Part shown: positions 27,886-35,807 of the stretch, piece after piece
How positions within the stretch are numbered: the first letter of the stretch is position 1
Layout of the letters: every line of letters begins with the position of its first letter
Assembly (NCBI RefSeq): GCF_022009635.1
Contig: NZ_CP091716.1
Location: 3,115,001 to 3,179,000, forward strand
Length of the DNA: 64,000 bases
DNA from: Variovorax paradoxus
GTDB taxonomy: Bacteria; Pseudomonadota; Gammaproteobacteria; Burkholderiales; Burkholderiaceae_C
Direction of reading: 5' to 3'
Translations under genes and position numbers: made by a program
Notes under the pieces: generated by a model
Told to the model about the DNA's origin: nothing
Database searches by the model: none
The model's input: the letters and a program-made list of their open reading frames with translations, nothing else

Positions 27886-28710
27886 CTAAGCTTTGAGGGC
27901 GCGCATGCCATCGGCCAGCAGCCACAGGGCGCGGTTCAGTCGAATGTCGGAATCAATGCCCTGCACGGGCCGGGTGCTCTGGCGGCGTCCATTGCTGCTG
28001 CGGCCATGCAATCCGCCCTTGGTCAAGTTCTCCTGCGTGCGGTTGAACACACTCCACAGGTCGGGGCGGCGGTCTTCAAACCGGCGCGGCATCAGGATTT
28101 GCGATTCCGTGACGGGCGCGGGCTTGTTCGGGTCGTCGTACTTGAGTGCCAGCGCGGCGCGGGCGAACACTTCGGATTCACCATCGTCCAAGGTGATTGC
28201 GCGCATGGCATCGCGGGAATCGCGCACGCGGTCAAAGCCGCTCAGTACCTGATACGCGCCTTCGATCACCAGTCCGGCCACGTCGCCTTTGTGGGGCACG
28301 CGCACATCGGCCACCGTGTCACCACAAACAAGGCCATTGCTGCAAACGAACCTGAACTGGCCCGCCAGCATCTGATAGCTGCTCGTGCCATCGTGCGAGT
28401 TCAGCAGCACAATCTCGTTAGCTTCCGCGCCGTTGATCTGGCTGGCGTGGCGCAGACGCAGCATGTGTTTGGTGTGCTCGCGCTTGCCTTCATCGCGCAC
28501 GCGGGTCTGCGTCACCATGAAGGGCTGAAACCCCTCCTTGCGCAGTTCGGTCAGAACCGCAGCCGTGGGGATGTAGGCGTACCGCTCGGAACGGCTCTCA
28601 TGCGGGGCATCCGCGAAGATGGACGGGGCCACCCTGCGAATCTGGTCATCCGACAGCGGGTAGTCGCTGCGCAGCGTCGGGGAGTGGGAGGCGAAACGGG
28701 TTGCAAGCAT
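27886..28710 (-). CDS. DUF932 domain-containing protein
   Basis: 274 residues from MLATRFASHSPTLRSDYPLS. The DUF932 pattern is clear (EGFQPFMVTQTRVRD, EIVLLNSHDGTSSYQMLAGQ, RFVCSNGLVCGD). The family is common on plasmids, phages and ICEs and resembles phage proteins next to single-strand-processing genes; the biochemical role is unknown. It is upstream of the ParB-like gene by 65 bases on the same strand. Confidence 0.92.
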   Translation of the reverse strand: MLATRFASHSPTLRSDYPLSDDQIRRVAPSIFADAPHESRSERYAYIPTAAVLTELRKEGFQPFMVTQTRVRDEGKREHTKHMLRLRHASQINGAEANEIVLLNSHDGTSSYQMLAGQFRFVCSNGLVCGDTVADVRVPHKGDVAGLVIEGAYQVLSGFDRVRDSRDAMRAITLDDGESEVFARAALALKYDDPNKPAPVTESQILMPRRFEDRRPDLWSVFNRTQENLTKGGLHGRSSNGRRQSTRPVQGIDSDIRLNRALWLLADGMRALKA

Positions 28711-29276
28711 GTCGTTCTCCTGAACAAAAAGGCTGTTGAAGAAAACCGCACACCGGATTCCAAGATTCGGAGCCCAGCCTTTCGGCTGTTCGGTGCGGTC
28801 GGCGCGAGGAACCCGGTTGGCCCTGTTGCCACCGTCTTTCCTGAGTTCATCGCCCGCGACGAAAGGGAGCGCGCGGACGGGGGCCGTCAAGGAAACAAGC
28901 GCAGGGTGGGGGCGGCCCGCAGGCGCAGCCGAGGACACGGCCCTGCGCGCCTTGACGGCACACGGCCGCGGGCTACAGTCGCGGACAAGGTGATGAAGTC
29001 AGGGAAGAGGACTGGACATGGCAACGGCCATCCCACAAGCCGACCGCACGGCAAGCGAAGCGCGCAGGCTCGAAGCTGGAAGCCGGGCCGGAGGCGTCAG
29101 CCGAACGGAGTGAGGGAACGATCGAAGCCCGAAGGGGGCGAGACGCCGCAGGCGGCTCGATGCGCTAGCACGAGAGCGCGACCGGCCATCTCCCAGGTGG
29201 CCGGGGACGCCCACATGACTTCAATGAAATCCCCGTGGACAGCTACCCACCCAGCCATCGGCAAAATGGCAATGGC
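28711..29276. other. Non-coding region upstream of DUF932 with degenerate repeat
   Basis: About 570 bases. The leftward DUF932-ParB promoter must lie at its left side. From about 29,036 to 29,170 the sequence (AAGCGAAGCGCGCAGG, GCCGGAGGCGTCAGCC, AAGCCCGAAGGGGGCGAG) is a degenerate relative of the structured repeats A-C. No supported gene. Confidence 0.45.
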
Positions 29277-29498
29277 ATGGACATACGAGCCCTACAAGAC
29301 GATGAACTGATGGCCCAGGCCCGAGACTGGCGGCAACGGGCACTGCGCGGCGAGAAGGACGCACGCGGCCTCGCGCACGAACTGGAATGCGAAGTGCGCC
29401 GGCGCTTCCCCAGGAACAATGCGCCCCATGCACTGCCGCCGATCCAATTGCTCGGCGCCGTGCCGCAAACACCCCAGCGGCGCTGGAAGCCCTGGTAA
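29277..29498 (+). CDS. Small conserved element protein, function unknown
   Basis: 73 residues from MDIRALQDDELMAQARDWRQ, mostly helical and charged, with RALRGEKDARGLAHELECEV and RRRFPR. A GTG 42 bases upstream could add 14 residues. I know no function. It is followed 150 bases later by another small rightward gene. Confidence 0.6.
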   Translation: MDIRALQDDELMAQARDWRQRALRGEKDARGLAHELECEVRRRFPRNNAPHALPPIQLLGAVPQTPQRRWKPW

Positions 29499-29645
29499 GC
29501 ACCGGCTCAAAGGCAGCCCGCCCGCATGACTGCGCCACGGCCGATCGGCGCTGATCCCGAAATCCCCCCGAAATAGCGCGAATTTCGAGTGGCCCGGTCA
29601 CGGGCCAATGCCTACCGTGGAATCTCCACCTTCTGGAGAACCACC

Positions 29646-29945
29646 ATGAGCGATCCCATGCAACCCGGAACGCCTGCGCCTGGAGCAGAAGGGCCTGGCA
29701 TCTTTCTGCCGACCCTCATCTGGACCACCGACCGCAAGACGGTAGGCAACGAGATGCAGCGCCTGCTGGGACGGCGCGCACAGCTCAACGTCCTGCTGTC
29801 CGCCTCCGAAGAAACGGACGACGGCACCACCTGGTACGCAATGGCCCAGGCCACGCTGAACCAGCTGGACTGCGATATCGAACGTCTCTTCGAGTGGCTG
29901 GGCGACTACGAACCCGACACACCCACGCCCGAAGTGCCATCGTAA
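29646..29945 (+). CDS. Small acidic element protein, function unknown
   Basis: 99 residues from MSDPMQPGTPAPGAEGPGIF with TCTGGAGAACCACC before the ATG. A proline-rich N-terminus is followed by a helical region (TVGNEMQRLLGRRAQLNVLL, then TLNQLDCDIERLFEWLGDYE). No domain recognised. It ends just before structured repeat copy C. Confidence 0.65.
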   Translation: MSDPMQPGTPAPGAEGPGIFLPTLIWTTDRKTVGNEMQRLLGRRAQLNVLLSASEETDDGTTWYAMAQATLNQLDCDIERLFEWLGDYEPDTPTPEVPS

Positions 29946-29964
29946 TGTCCGGCATGAAGGGAGC

Positions 29965-30085
29965 GATCCGGCACCAGCCGGTTCGCTGCGCGAGAGGGGC
30001 GCCAAGCCTGCGCGGCGGGGATAGCCCGCAGGGCTTTCCCCTGGAGGCAAGCGCAGCGCGCAGCGCCCCGCCAGGGGCGCGAAGG
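29965..30085 (+). repeat. Structured intergenic repeat, copy C (5' part)
   Basis: Matches copies A and B through the two hairpins and then stops at the convergent gene at 30,088. The main hairpin is GGGGATAGCCC-GCA-GGGCTTTCCCC (30,017-30,041). The second is extended to GCGCCCC-GCCA-GGGGCGC, two more G-C pairs than in A and B, so pairing is kept although sequence differs. Confidence 0.75.
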
Positions 30086-30087
30086 CA

Positions 30088-30366
30088 TCAGGCCGGGTCG
30101 TCGGGGCGCAGGCTGGCTTCCGACACCGGCATCCACGGCGATGACGAGTCCAGCAGGTAGCGCGCACCGCGCGCGTACAGGCCCGAAAGTCCGCTGGGAC
30201 GATAAAACCCGGTGACGCGGCACCGGAACTGTGCGCCAAACTCGTTGGTATAGATCACCGCGTCGCCGAGCGCAAAGCGCAAGGGCTGGCCGTTCTCCGG
30301 TGGGAACGGCTTGAACGCATCATGCTCTGCCGTGATTTCGAGGATGTAGTCGTGGTGGCTGCTCAT
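30088..30366 (-). CDS. Small conserved element protein, function unknown
   Basis: 92 residues from MSSHHDYILEITAEHDAFKP. A β-rich pattern (LRFALGDAVIYTNEFGAQFR, CRVTGFYRP) and GLYARGARYLLDSSSPWMPV suggest a compact SH3- or KOW-like barrel, but this is a guess from strand pattern. It lies 63 bases downstream of the second DUF2958 gene on the same strand. Confidence 0.65.
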   Translation of the reverse strand: MSSHHDYILEITAEHDAFKPFPPENGQPLRFALGDAVIYTNEFGAQFRCRVTGFYRPSGLSGLYARGARYLLDSSSPWMPVSEASLRPDDPA

Positions 30367-30429
30367 GGCCTTGACCTCCTGAAATGATTGAGAACGCTCA
30401 GGAGCGCCTTGCGGCGCCCCAGAACCAGG

Positions 30430-30780
30430 TCAGACAACGACACGCCCCGCCAGCCGCGCATCGCGCGCATAGGCGCTCAGCCGCTTCTCGGCACGAAAGT
30501 GCAGATCCCGCTCTACCGGCAAGCCCAGCCGCCCGCGCACGGTCGCCAGTTCGGAAAGACTGACCCAGCCGATTTCCGGCATCCCTAGGCCCAGGTCGCA
30601 AAGACCGAAGGCGTGATCGTGGTCATCGGGATCAATCTCGGTCAGCAGCCAGGTCGCGCCGGCATCCGGCGTGAACAGCTTGACCACTGGGGCCGGATCG
30701 AAGTCCGGGTTCTCCAAGGATTCGCGGCCGTTGGCCAGCAGCACGATGCGCTGCTCGTCCGTGATGAATGCGTGGTTCAT
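30430..30780 (-). CDS. DUF2958 domain-containing protein (copy 2)
   Basis: 116 residues from MNHAFITDEQRIVLLANGRE, clearly paralogous to the protein at 22,499 (shared PVVKLFTPDAGATWLLTEID, LCDLGLGMPEIG and SELATVRGRLGLPVERD). Two divergent copies in one element suggest distinct roles or a composite origin of this part of the element. Function of the family is unknown. Confidence 0.87.
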   Translation of the reverse strand: MNHAFITDEQRIVLLANGRESLENPDFDPAPVVKLFTPDAGATWLLTEIDPDDHDHAFGLCDLGLGMPEIGWVSLSELATVRGRLGLPVERDLHFRAEKRLSAYARDARLAGRVVV

Positions 30781-31156
30781 GGTGAACTCCTGTAAGGTTA
30801 CCGGGCGGAATTGCCCAGCCCTTGCAGGGCACGGCGCAGCGCAAGCAGTCAAAGATCGAAGACGGCCGCCAGGCCGCAAGCGCCGAAGGTGCGCAGTCAT
30901 TGACGGCGAGCACGCCGTGGCACGATGAAGGGAACAGCAAGCCGCCACACCTCACCACGCAGCCACCCCGGTATTGACAAGCGTAGCGCGCAGGTCCGAA
31001 GCGTCAGTCCAGATCAGAGCGTCCGGGCTTGAAGCCGGATGACTGCGATTCGGCACGAAGCTCGGGGCGCAGCCCATGAGCCCGACGAAGGAACGTCGGG
31101 ATGCAGGCCAAGTTGCCAGCAGGCAGTTGAAAAGTGGTGCTGGCCTTCAGGCGCTG
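30781..31156. other. Non-coding region with degenerate repeat, upstream of DUF2958 copy 2
   Basis: About 375 bases. Around 31,004-31,090 the tail of the structured repeat family recurs (TTGAAGCCGGATG, CGGCACGAAGCTCGGGGCGC). It marks the junction between element backbone and the MBL/E2-E1-JAB cargo module. No supported gene. Confidence 0.45.
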
Positions 31157-32227
31157 TCAATTTTCTTGATCTTCCGGATACGCCGCCTGGGGAATCGGCA
31201 CCCAGCCATCGCGGGTGATGCCTGCCCCGATGCGTATGTTCTGGCTTTCAGTTGCCGCCCAGTGCCCACCCCGGTGCAATACGGCGCGAATCACCGACTT
31301 CCGCGGATGATCCTCATCCGCCTTGGCAGAACTGCATATGGCATTCCAATGGTGCTTGTCCGGCATACTGTTCAACCGTGGGCCGAGCAGTTGATCCAAG
31401 ACTTCGGTCGAAACGTTGTGTCGCCCGCCGTGATGGGGCACTTGGAAATACCGAATACCTGGCAGCGCGAGTCCCACGAAAGGTGCGTAGTCGATCACCT
31501 CCTGCAGTGCTTCACGCCCGGCATCGCCAGTAAGCATGACGCGATGACCGTTCAAGACAGCCGACTGCACCACACTCATTTCATTCTCACGACTGGTCGG
31601 CTCAGGCGGGAAATATTCCTCGCCCCACAGGGACTTGATGTAGGCGGTCGCGGCCTTCACTGCCCGGAATATGCTGCTCAGCGCGCTATCAAAAGCACTT
31701 TCTTCGACAGCTTCCGGTGTCTTCGCGGAGTCCACGATCAGGTCCAAGTAGCGCCCCAGGGTAGGTGCCATGACCGCGAACGGACCGATGCTCTGCCCCT
31801 GAAGGGGGGCATGGATTGGAATTCCCTTCTCCACCGCAATATCCTCAAGAATTGCCGTGGCATCGTAGATTGAGCGCAACTTCCGTCGCAGGGCTTCAAC
31901 CGATTCATAGGTCTCAAAGCGATCGATCAACTGGTCCGCGTATATCCACGGCCGGTTGATCCAAAGATTCCTGACCGTGCATTGCTCCAGGACTTTTCGT
32001 AGTCCGTTGGCGTGATCGCGATCTGGGTGCGTGAGGATCACATGGTCGATGACTGTTGTTCCATAGTACGTCTTCAGATGCTCGACTATCTGATCACCCG
32101 TATCCAGATACCCACCGTCAACAACGTGCACGCCCTCGGTGCCATTCACCGAGTAGCGCAGCGTGATCGCGTCCCCGCTTTTCGCTGTTTCGACGCCAAG
32201 AAAGTCGATCTCGAAGTAGTCAGCCAT
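31157..32227 (-). CDS. MBL-fold hydrolase (ComEC/Rec2-like), partner of E2-E1-JAB protein
   Basis: 356 residues from MADYFEIDFLGVETAKSGDA with GAGGG before the ATG. The metal motif THPDRDH is at residues 66-72, MLTGDAG supplies the bridging Asp near 245, and VPHHGG a further histidine near 275. This is the ComEC/Rec2-like branch of the metallo-β-lactamase fold, whose members act on nucleic acids or phosphodiesters. It is the third gene of a leftward operon, 45 bases after the E2-E1-JAB gene. No signal peptide, so cytoplasmic. Substrate unknown. Confidence 0.88.
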   Translation of the reverse strand: MADYFEIDFLGVETAKSGDAITLRYSVNGTEGVHVVDGGYLDTGDQIVEHLKTYYGTTVIDHVILTHPDRDHANGLRKVLEQCTVRNLWINRPWIYADQLIDRFETYESVEALRRKLRSIYDATAILEDIAVEKGIPIHAPLQGQSIGPFAVMAPTLGRYLDLIVDSAKTPEAVEESAFDSALSSIFRAVKAATAYIKSLWGEEYFPPEPTSRENEMSVVQSAVLNGHRVMLTGDAGREALQEVIDYAPFVGLALPGIRYFQVPHHGGRHNVSTEVLDQLLGPRLNSMPDKHHWNAICSSAKADEDHPRKSVIRAVLHRGGHWAATESQNIRIGAGITRDGWVPIPQAAYPEDQEN

Positions 32228-32272
32228 ACATCCCTCTTGTTTTATGCCAACAAAGTGCCGGTGGCTTTGCAC

Positions 32273-34528
32273 CTACCAGCGATCCACCGCACACGTGAGT
32301 CCTGTCGGAGTCCATACCAACGACACGGCCGGAAGGCCGCCAGCATCCTCGGCGATGCCGCGCAATGTATTTCGGTCGATACCCGAATGTGCGCCGCCTT
32401 TCGGGTGGCTGTGCCACGTTCCTATAAAGGCGAGATACCCCAAAGAGGCCGCGTTTGCGGCGCGCAAATTTTGAACAAGCCCGTTGGTTCCGAGGACGAA
32501 GCGGGCGGCCTCTCGAACACTGTCAGGCGGTGCCTCAACAAGGCCTGCAATGGTGATGGTTCGATTTTCAAACGAGATGCGGCCGATCAAGGCGCCGCCT
32601 GTTTCCAGAGCACCCCAGCGCAGCGCATCAGCATGGATTGCTTGCGCAACTGGGGACAGGACCCGAATGTTCCAGCCACCATCGTCTGCGACTTCAAGCG
32701 CAGTGGTCGGGCCAAGGCTGGCGCGGGTCCATGCCATTCCAAGGCCTTCGGCATCTGAGATTCCGGCGCAAAGCGTCGCTTCCTTCGGAAGCCCATCAAC
32801 GAGCCATCGTTCCAGTTGCAGGCCGGCCAGTGACGTCGACCGCGAAACAACGGCGTCAGACATAGGCATCGTCAGCGAACGACAGTTGTCACCCACGAAA
32901 ATCCGAGTCGGCTCAGACGTCTCGCCGGCAATCGACGCACGCAGTTCCGGTGCAAACCGGCAGCACTCGAACAAGAACGCCGTGAGGTCGTCAACTCGGC
33001 CGGCACGGCCAGCTCCTTCGAGCAATACCGCCACACAGCGCCCCTGACCATACATCGCGATCCGTGCCAATCGGGCTGGGGATTGATCCAACGCTGCCGA
33101 TTGTGTTTCTGCAGCCAGCACCTGAAGTGACGCCGTCGCATCCACGATGAGGGCCGCATCCTGCGGAACGGTTGCCGCAAACTGTTCCGGATCGACCAAA
33201 AGAGTCACTGCGTCGGTGTCGAACGCTCGCGATTGAAGATGCGACAGCGATTCAAAGGCTGTCTTCATCAGCGCCGACTTCCGAGGCGGAACCAGAACTG
33301 ATGCCCGCTCAATGAGTGCATGCCGCGCGGCGTTGTGAGGCGACATGGGTTCGTTGTCGACGAAAGTCATCGAACCAAAGCCCGCTCGCCCCAGTTGCAT
33401 CGCGACTTTCGATCCCACGCTTCCGCAGCCGAGCACGACCAGCGGCTGTGATGTGGCTGCGTATGGAATGCCGGACGTCCTTGCCAGCAGTTCAGGAGAC
33501 AACGCATGCGCGTGAAAGGCCGGGTGAACCGTGGCGTTACGCTCCAGGAGCGATTGAGCGTTGAGTTCATAGCGCACCACATAGGGCAATACCTCGACAC
33601 TCCTCCCTGGCGAGCCCACAAGCGACGCTGGCCTTTGCACAGCCAGAATCACAATCGCGTACAAACCATGCACCCAGCCATGCGAGTCCTGTCGCATATC
33701 CAGGATTGAGCGTCCGAAATAACCGTCCACTTCCTGGGCCAAAGCGTCGCGATCAATACCAAGCTCCGCTGCTCGATCGAGCAGCGTCGCGAGATCGACA
33801 ACTGTCTCTGGTTGATAGCGTCCGATCACATGCGGGAGGCCGTCGGTCATCGGAGCGCGCGCGATGAAGGCCGCGGCATGGCCGTTCCCCCATTTGCCCA
33901 GCTTGTCGTTGTGAACATCCTGATAAAACACAGGATCGACTTGTGCGGTCAGTTCGGCGTTGATGATGGCGTACAGACCGCCATCGATCGTCACGTAGCC
34001 TGCGGGAACCACCAGAATCGTGCCGTCAGCGGGAGCGGCGGCCGCGACCTTCTCGGCACTGAATACAACGGTCGAAGGACAGCTGTCTCGGCGCGTTGGT
34101 TCCCACCCCTGCTCCAGGTCCAGGAGTGTTCCGGCCGCGGCCTTGTGCAGCCAGTCGATCAACTGATCGACAACGGCGTCCAGGCCAAACCGATGCAGCA
34201 GCTCGTTCAACGACCCTTCGAATAGGCACGGCGAGACTAACTCGCCTTGGCGATGGGGGTTGATGTGCGGCAAGTTGAGCGGGAAGTCCGCACGTAAGAA
34301 GGGCTCGGGTGCAGACAGGGGCCAGTCACTACCGAATACCAGCACGCACGTCTCGACGGTGCGCACTCCGGTCTCAGAGATACCATTGCGCCGAGACCTG
34401 TTCGGCAGTTGGACCGCAACATCGACTTCAATCTCCGTCGATGCACCAGTTGTCCTTGGCTCGCCAACGCGGATAAGGCCTCGATGCCGCTGAAGTTGAT
34501 GCAGTGCGTCTGCGATGGTGCCCGTCAT
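32273..34528 (-). CDS. E2-E1-JAB fusion protein (prokaryotic ubiquitin-like conjugation)
   Basis: 751 residues with three domains. An E2-like N-terminal domain (about 1-135) has candidate catalytic Cys101 in GELVSPCLFEG. An E1/ThiF adenylating domain (about 355-590) has GCGSVGS at 367-373 and the nucleotide-binding Asp391 in TFVDNE; Cys549 in DNCRSLTMPMSDA is the candidate thioester cysteine. A C-terminal JAB/MPN peptidase (about 620-751) has the full JAMM set: Glu642, His706, His708, Ser715, Asp718. Activation, transfer and removal of a ubiquitin-like tag or target are thus in one chain. ATGA overlap with the upstream MBL gene. Such fusions with MBL partners are predicted conflict systems. 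Confidence 0.9.
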   Translation of the reverse strand: MTGTIADALHQLQRHRGLIRVGEPRTTGASTEIEVDVAVQLPNRSRRNGISETGVRTVETCVLVFGSDWPLSAPEPFLRADFPLNLPHINPHRQGELVSPCLFEGSLNELLHRFGLDAVVDQLIDWLHKAAAGTLLDLEQGWEPTRRDSCPSTVVFSAEKVAAAAPADGTILVVPAGYVTIDGGLYAIINAELTAQVDPVFYQDVHNDKLGKWGNGHAAAFIARAPMTDGLPHVIGRYQPETVVDLATLLDRAAELGIDRDALAQEVDGYFGRSILDMRQDSHGWVHGLYAIVILAVQRPASLVGSPGRSVEVLPYVVRYELNAQSLLERNATVHPAFHAHALSPELLARTSGIPYAATSQPLVVLGCGSVGSKVAMQLGRAGFGSMTFVDNEPMSPHNAARHALIERASVLVPPRKSALMKTAFESLSHLQSRAFDTDAVTLLVDPEQFAATVPQDAALIVDATASLQVLAAETQSAALDQSPARLARIAMYGQGRCVAVLLEGAGRAGRVDDLTAFLFECCRFAPELRASIAGETSEPTRIFVGDNCRSLTMPMSDAVVSRSTSLAGLQLERWLVDGLPKEATLCAGISDAEGLGMAWTRASLGPTTALEVADDGGWNIRVLSPVAQAIHADALRWGALETGGALIGRISFENRTITIAGLVEAPPDSVREAARFVLGTNGLVQNLRAANAASLGYLAFIGTWHSHPKGGAHSGIDRNTLRGIAEDAGGLPAVSLVWTPTGLTCAVDRW

Positions 34529-35718
34529 GATGCTCCGTGCGGCATGGGGGTGCGCGCAGAGGTCACCACGGCAGCGGCCTTCGATCCGGACTCCTTCTTC
34601 GCGGGAGGTTGCACACCCTGAGCGGTTACGGTGAAAACGAGCGGTTCCACGGACTTTTCGCTGGGGTACTCGCCTGTGCAGTAGAACTCGCCTTTTGCTT
34701 CGTCCACGATCGTCACGTACTCACGCTTCGCACGGATGCAGGGCGGATCGCTGTCATCATCTGCAATCGGCTTGCAGCTGGCGACGATGACGGCGCCGTC
34801 ACGGGTCTGCGAAAGCGCCTTGCGAGCATCAGCATCGAGCTTGGCTTTTTCACGGTAGTCGGACCAGCTGTCATAGGACAGCGAATGCCAGGAACAATGA
34901 TGAGGCGCCTGCATGATGTCGTACTCAAGCACATCTGCTTCAGCCTTGTGGCGTTGCCACTGGCGGTTCCAGATGAACACCTCAGCATCGCCACCAGTAA
35001 GGAATTTCGCACCATCCGGCGTCTGCGCGTCAGCCGCCAACGTGATGTTCAGAATAACGCTGGACTGGTTCTTGACCAGGCACTCTTCCTCTTCCTCGTC
35101 ATCCTGGGCGTCCAGTGGAGCCAAAAGAAACGCAGAAAAGAATGCGGAACTCTTGCCATTGATCGTTGAAAAGCGCGTGTCCACCTTCCGCACAATCGAA
35201 GTGAGATCATCGGTTTTTCCGTCGATGTCCTCGCCCATGATCTGAATGCGGTCACCGTTCCCGACGGCGAAATTCTTGTCACGGTTCAGTTGCACGCGCC
35301 GACGCGCCTCCGTGTTGAATGCCTTGGCGTCGTCGCTCAAGGTGTGCGTCTTGCTGGCGCGTCGAAACACGATCGGGGACGACCACATCTCGCGGATCAC
35401 GATTTTCTTGTCCTTGTCGTCCTTCTTGTCGTCCGGGTACTTGTCGAGTGGCCCTAGGTAGAAGTGTCGCTTCAACCCTCGGCAATGGTCTTGATCCGGG
35501 TGGCTCAGCAGGAACGCATCGACATACGGCCTGCCGTTCTCATCCTTCTTCAGTCGTTCGCGCAAATCCTTGGCGACATCGCGCGCCTCCCCGTCAGGGT
35601 CGTCGGCGTCTTGCCTGATGTTTACGTCGATCAGCAGAGTCGTCGCGTCGAGATCGCCGAACTTGATGAGGGTCATGTCCCCGTTGTCGACGGGAAAAAA
35701 CGTGATGGTTGTAGGCAC
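34525..35718 (-). CDS. MBL-fold hydrolase, first gene of E2-E1-JAB operon
   Basis: 397 residues. LSHPDQDH gives the metal ligands at about His73, Asp75, Asp77 and His78. LTGGDAEVF supplies the later Asp and APHHCSWHS a His pair. A strongly acidic loop (DAQDDEEEEE) and a lysine-rich DDKKDDKDKK insertion interrupt the fold, and a Ser/Lys/Ala-rich tail follows residue 365. It differs from the MBL protein at 31,157, so this operon carries two non-redundant hydrolases. Promoter-proximal, divergent from the WYL regulator. Confidence 0.87.
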   Translation of the reverse strand: MPTTITFFPVDNGDMTLIKFGDLDATTLLIDVNIRQDADDPDGEARDVAKDLRERLKKDENGRPYVDAFLLSHPDQDHCRGLKRHFYLGPLDKYPDDKKDDKDKKIVIREMWSSPIVFRRASKTHTLSDDAKAFNTEARRRVQLNRDKNFAVGNGDRIQIMGEDIDGKTDDLTSIVRKVDTRFSTINGKSSAFFSAFLLAPLDAQDDEEEEECLVKNQSSVILNITLAADAQTPDGAKFLTGGDAEVFIWNRQWQRHKAEADVLEYDIMQAPHHCSWHSLSYDSWSDYREKAKLDADARKALSQTRDGAVIVASCKPIADDDSDPPCIRAKREYVTIVDEAKGEFYCTGEYPSEKSVEPLVFTVTAQGVQPPAKKESGSKAAAVVTSARTPMPHGAS

Positions 35719-35807
35719 TGGGGTCTCCGGGTAGACGACCGAAGGATGATCGCGTATAGTTAATGTACGACGATTTTTTATATCCGTCTACTTTTTAGGC
35801 GTGACTG
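35719..35807. promoter_or_regulatory. Divergent promoter region with inverted repeat GTAGACG/CGTCTAC
   Basis: 89 bases between the leftward MBL/E2-E1-JAB operon and the rightward WYL regulator. GTAGACG (35,731-35,737) and its reverse complement CGTCTAC (35,785-35,791) bracket an AT-rich core with TATAGT and TTTTTTATAT. WYL regulators of the BrxR/CapW type repress from inverted repeats in such positions. Confidence 0.65.
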
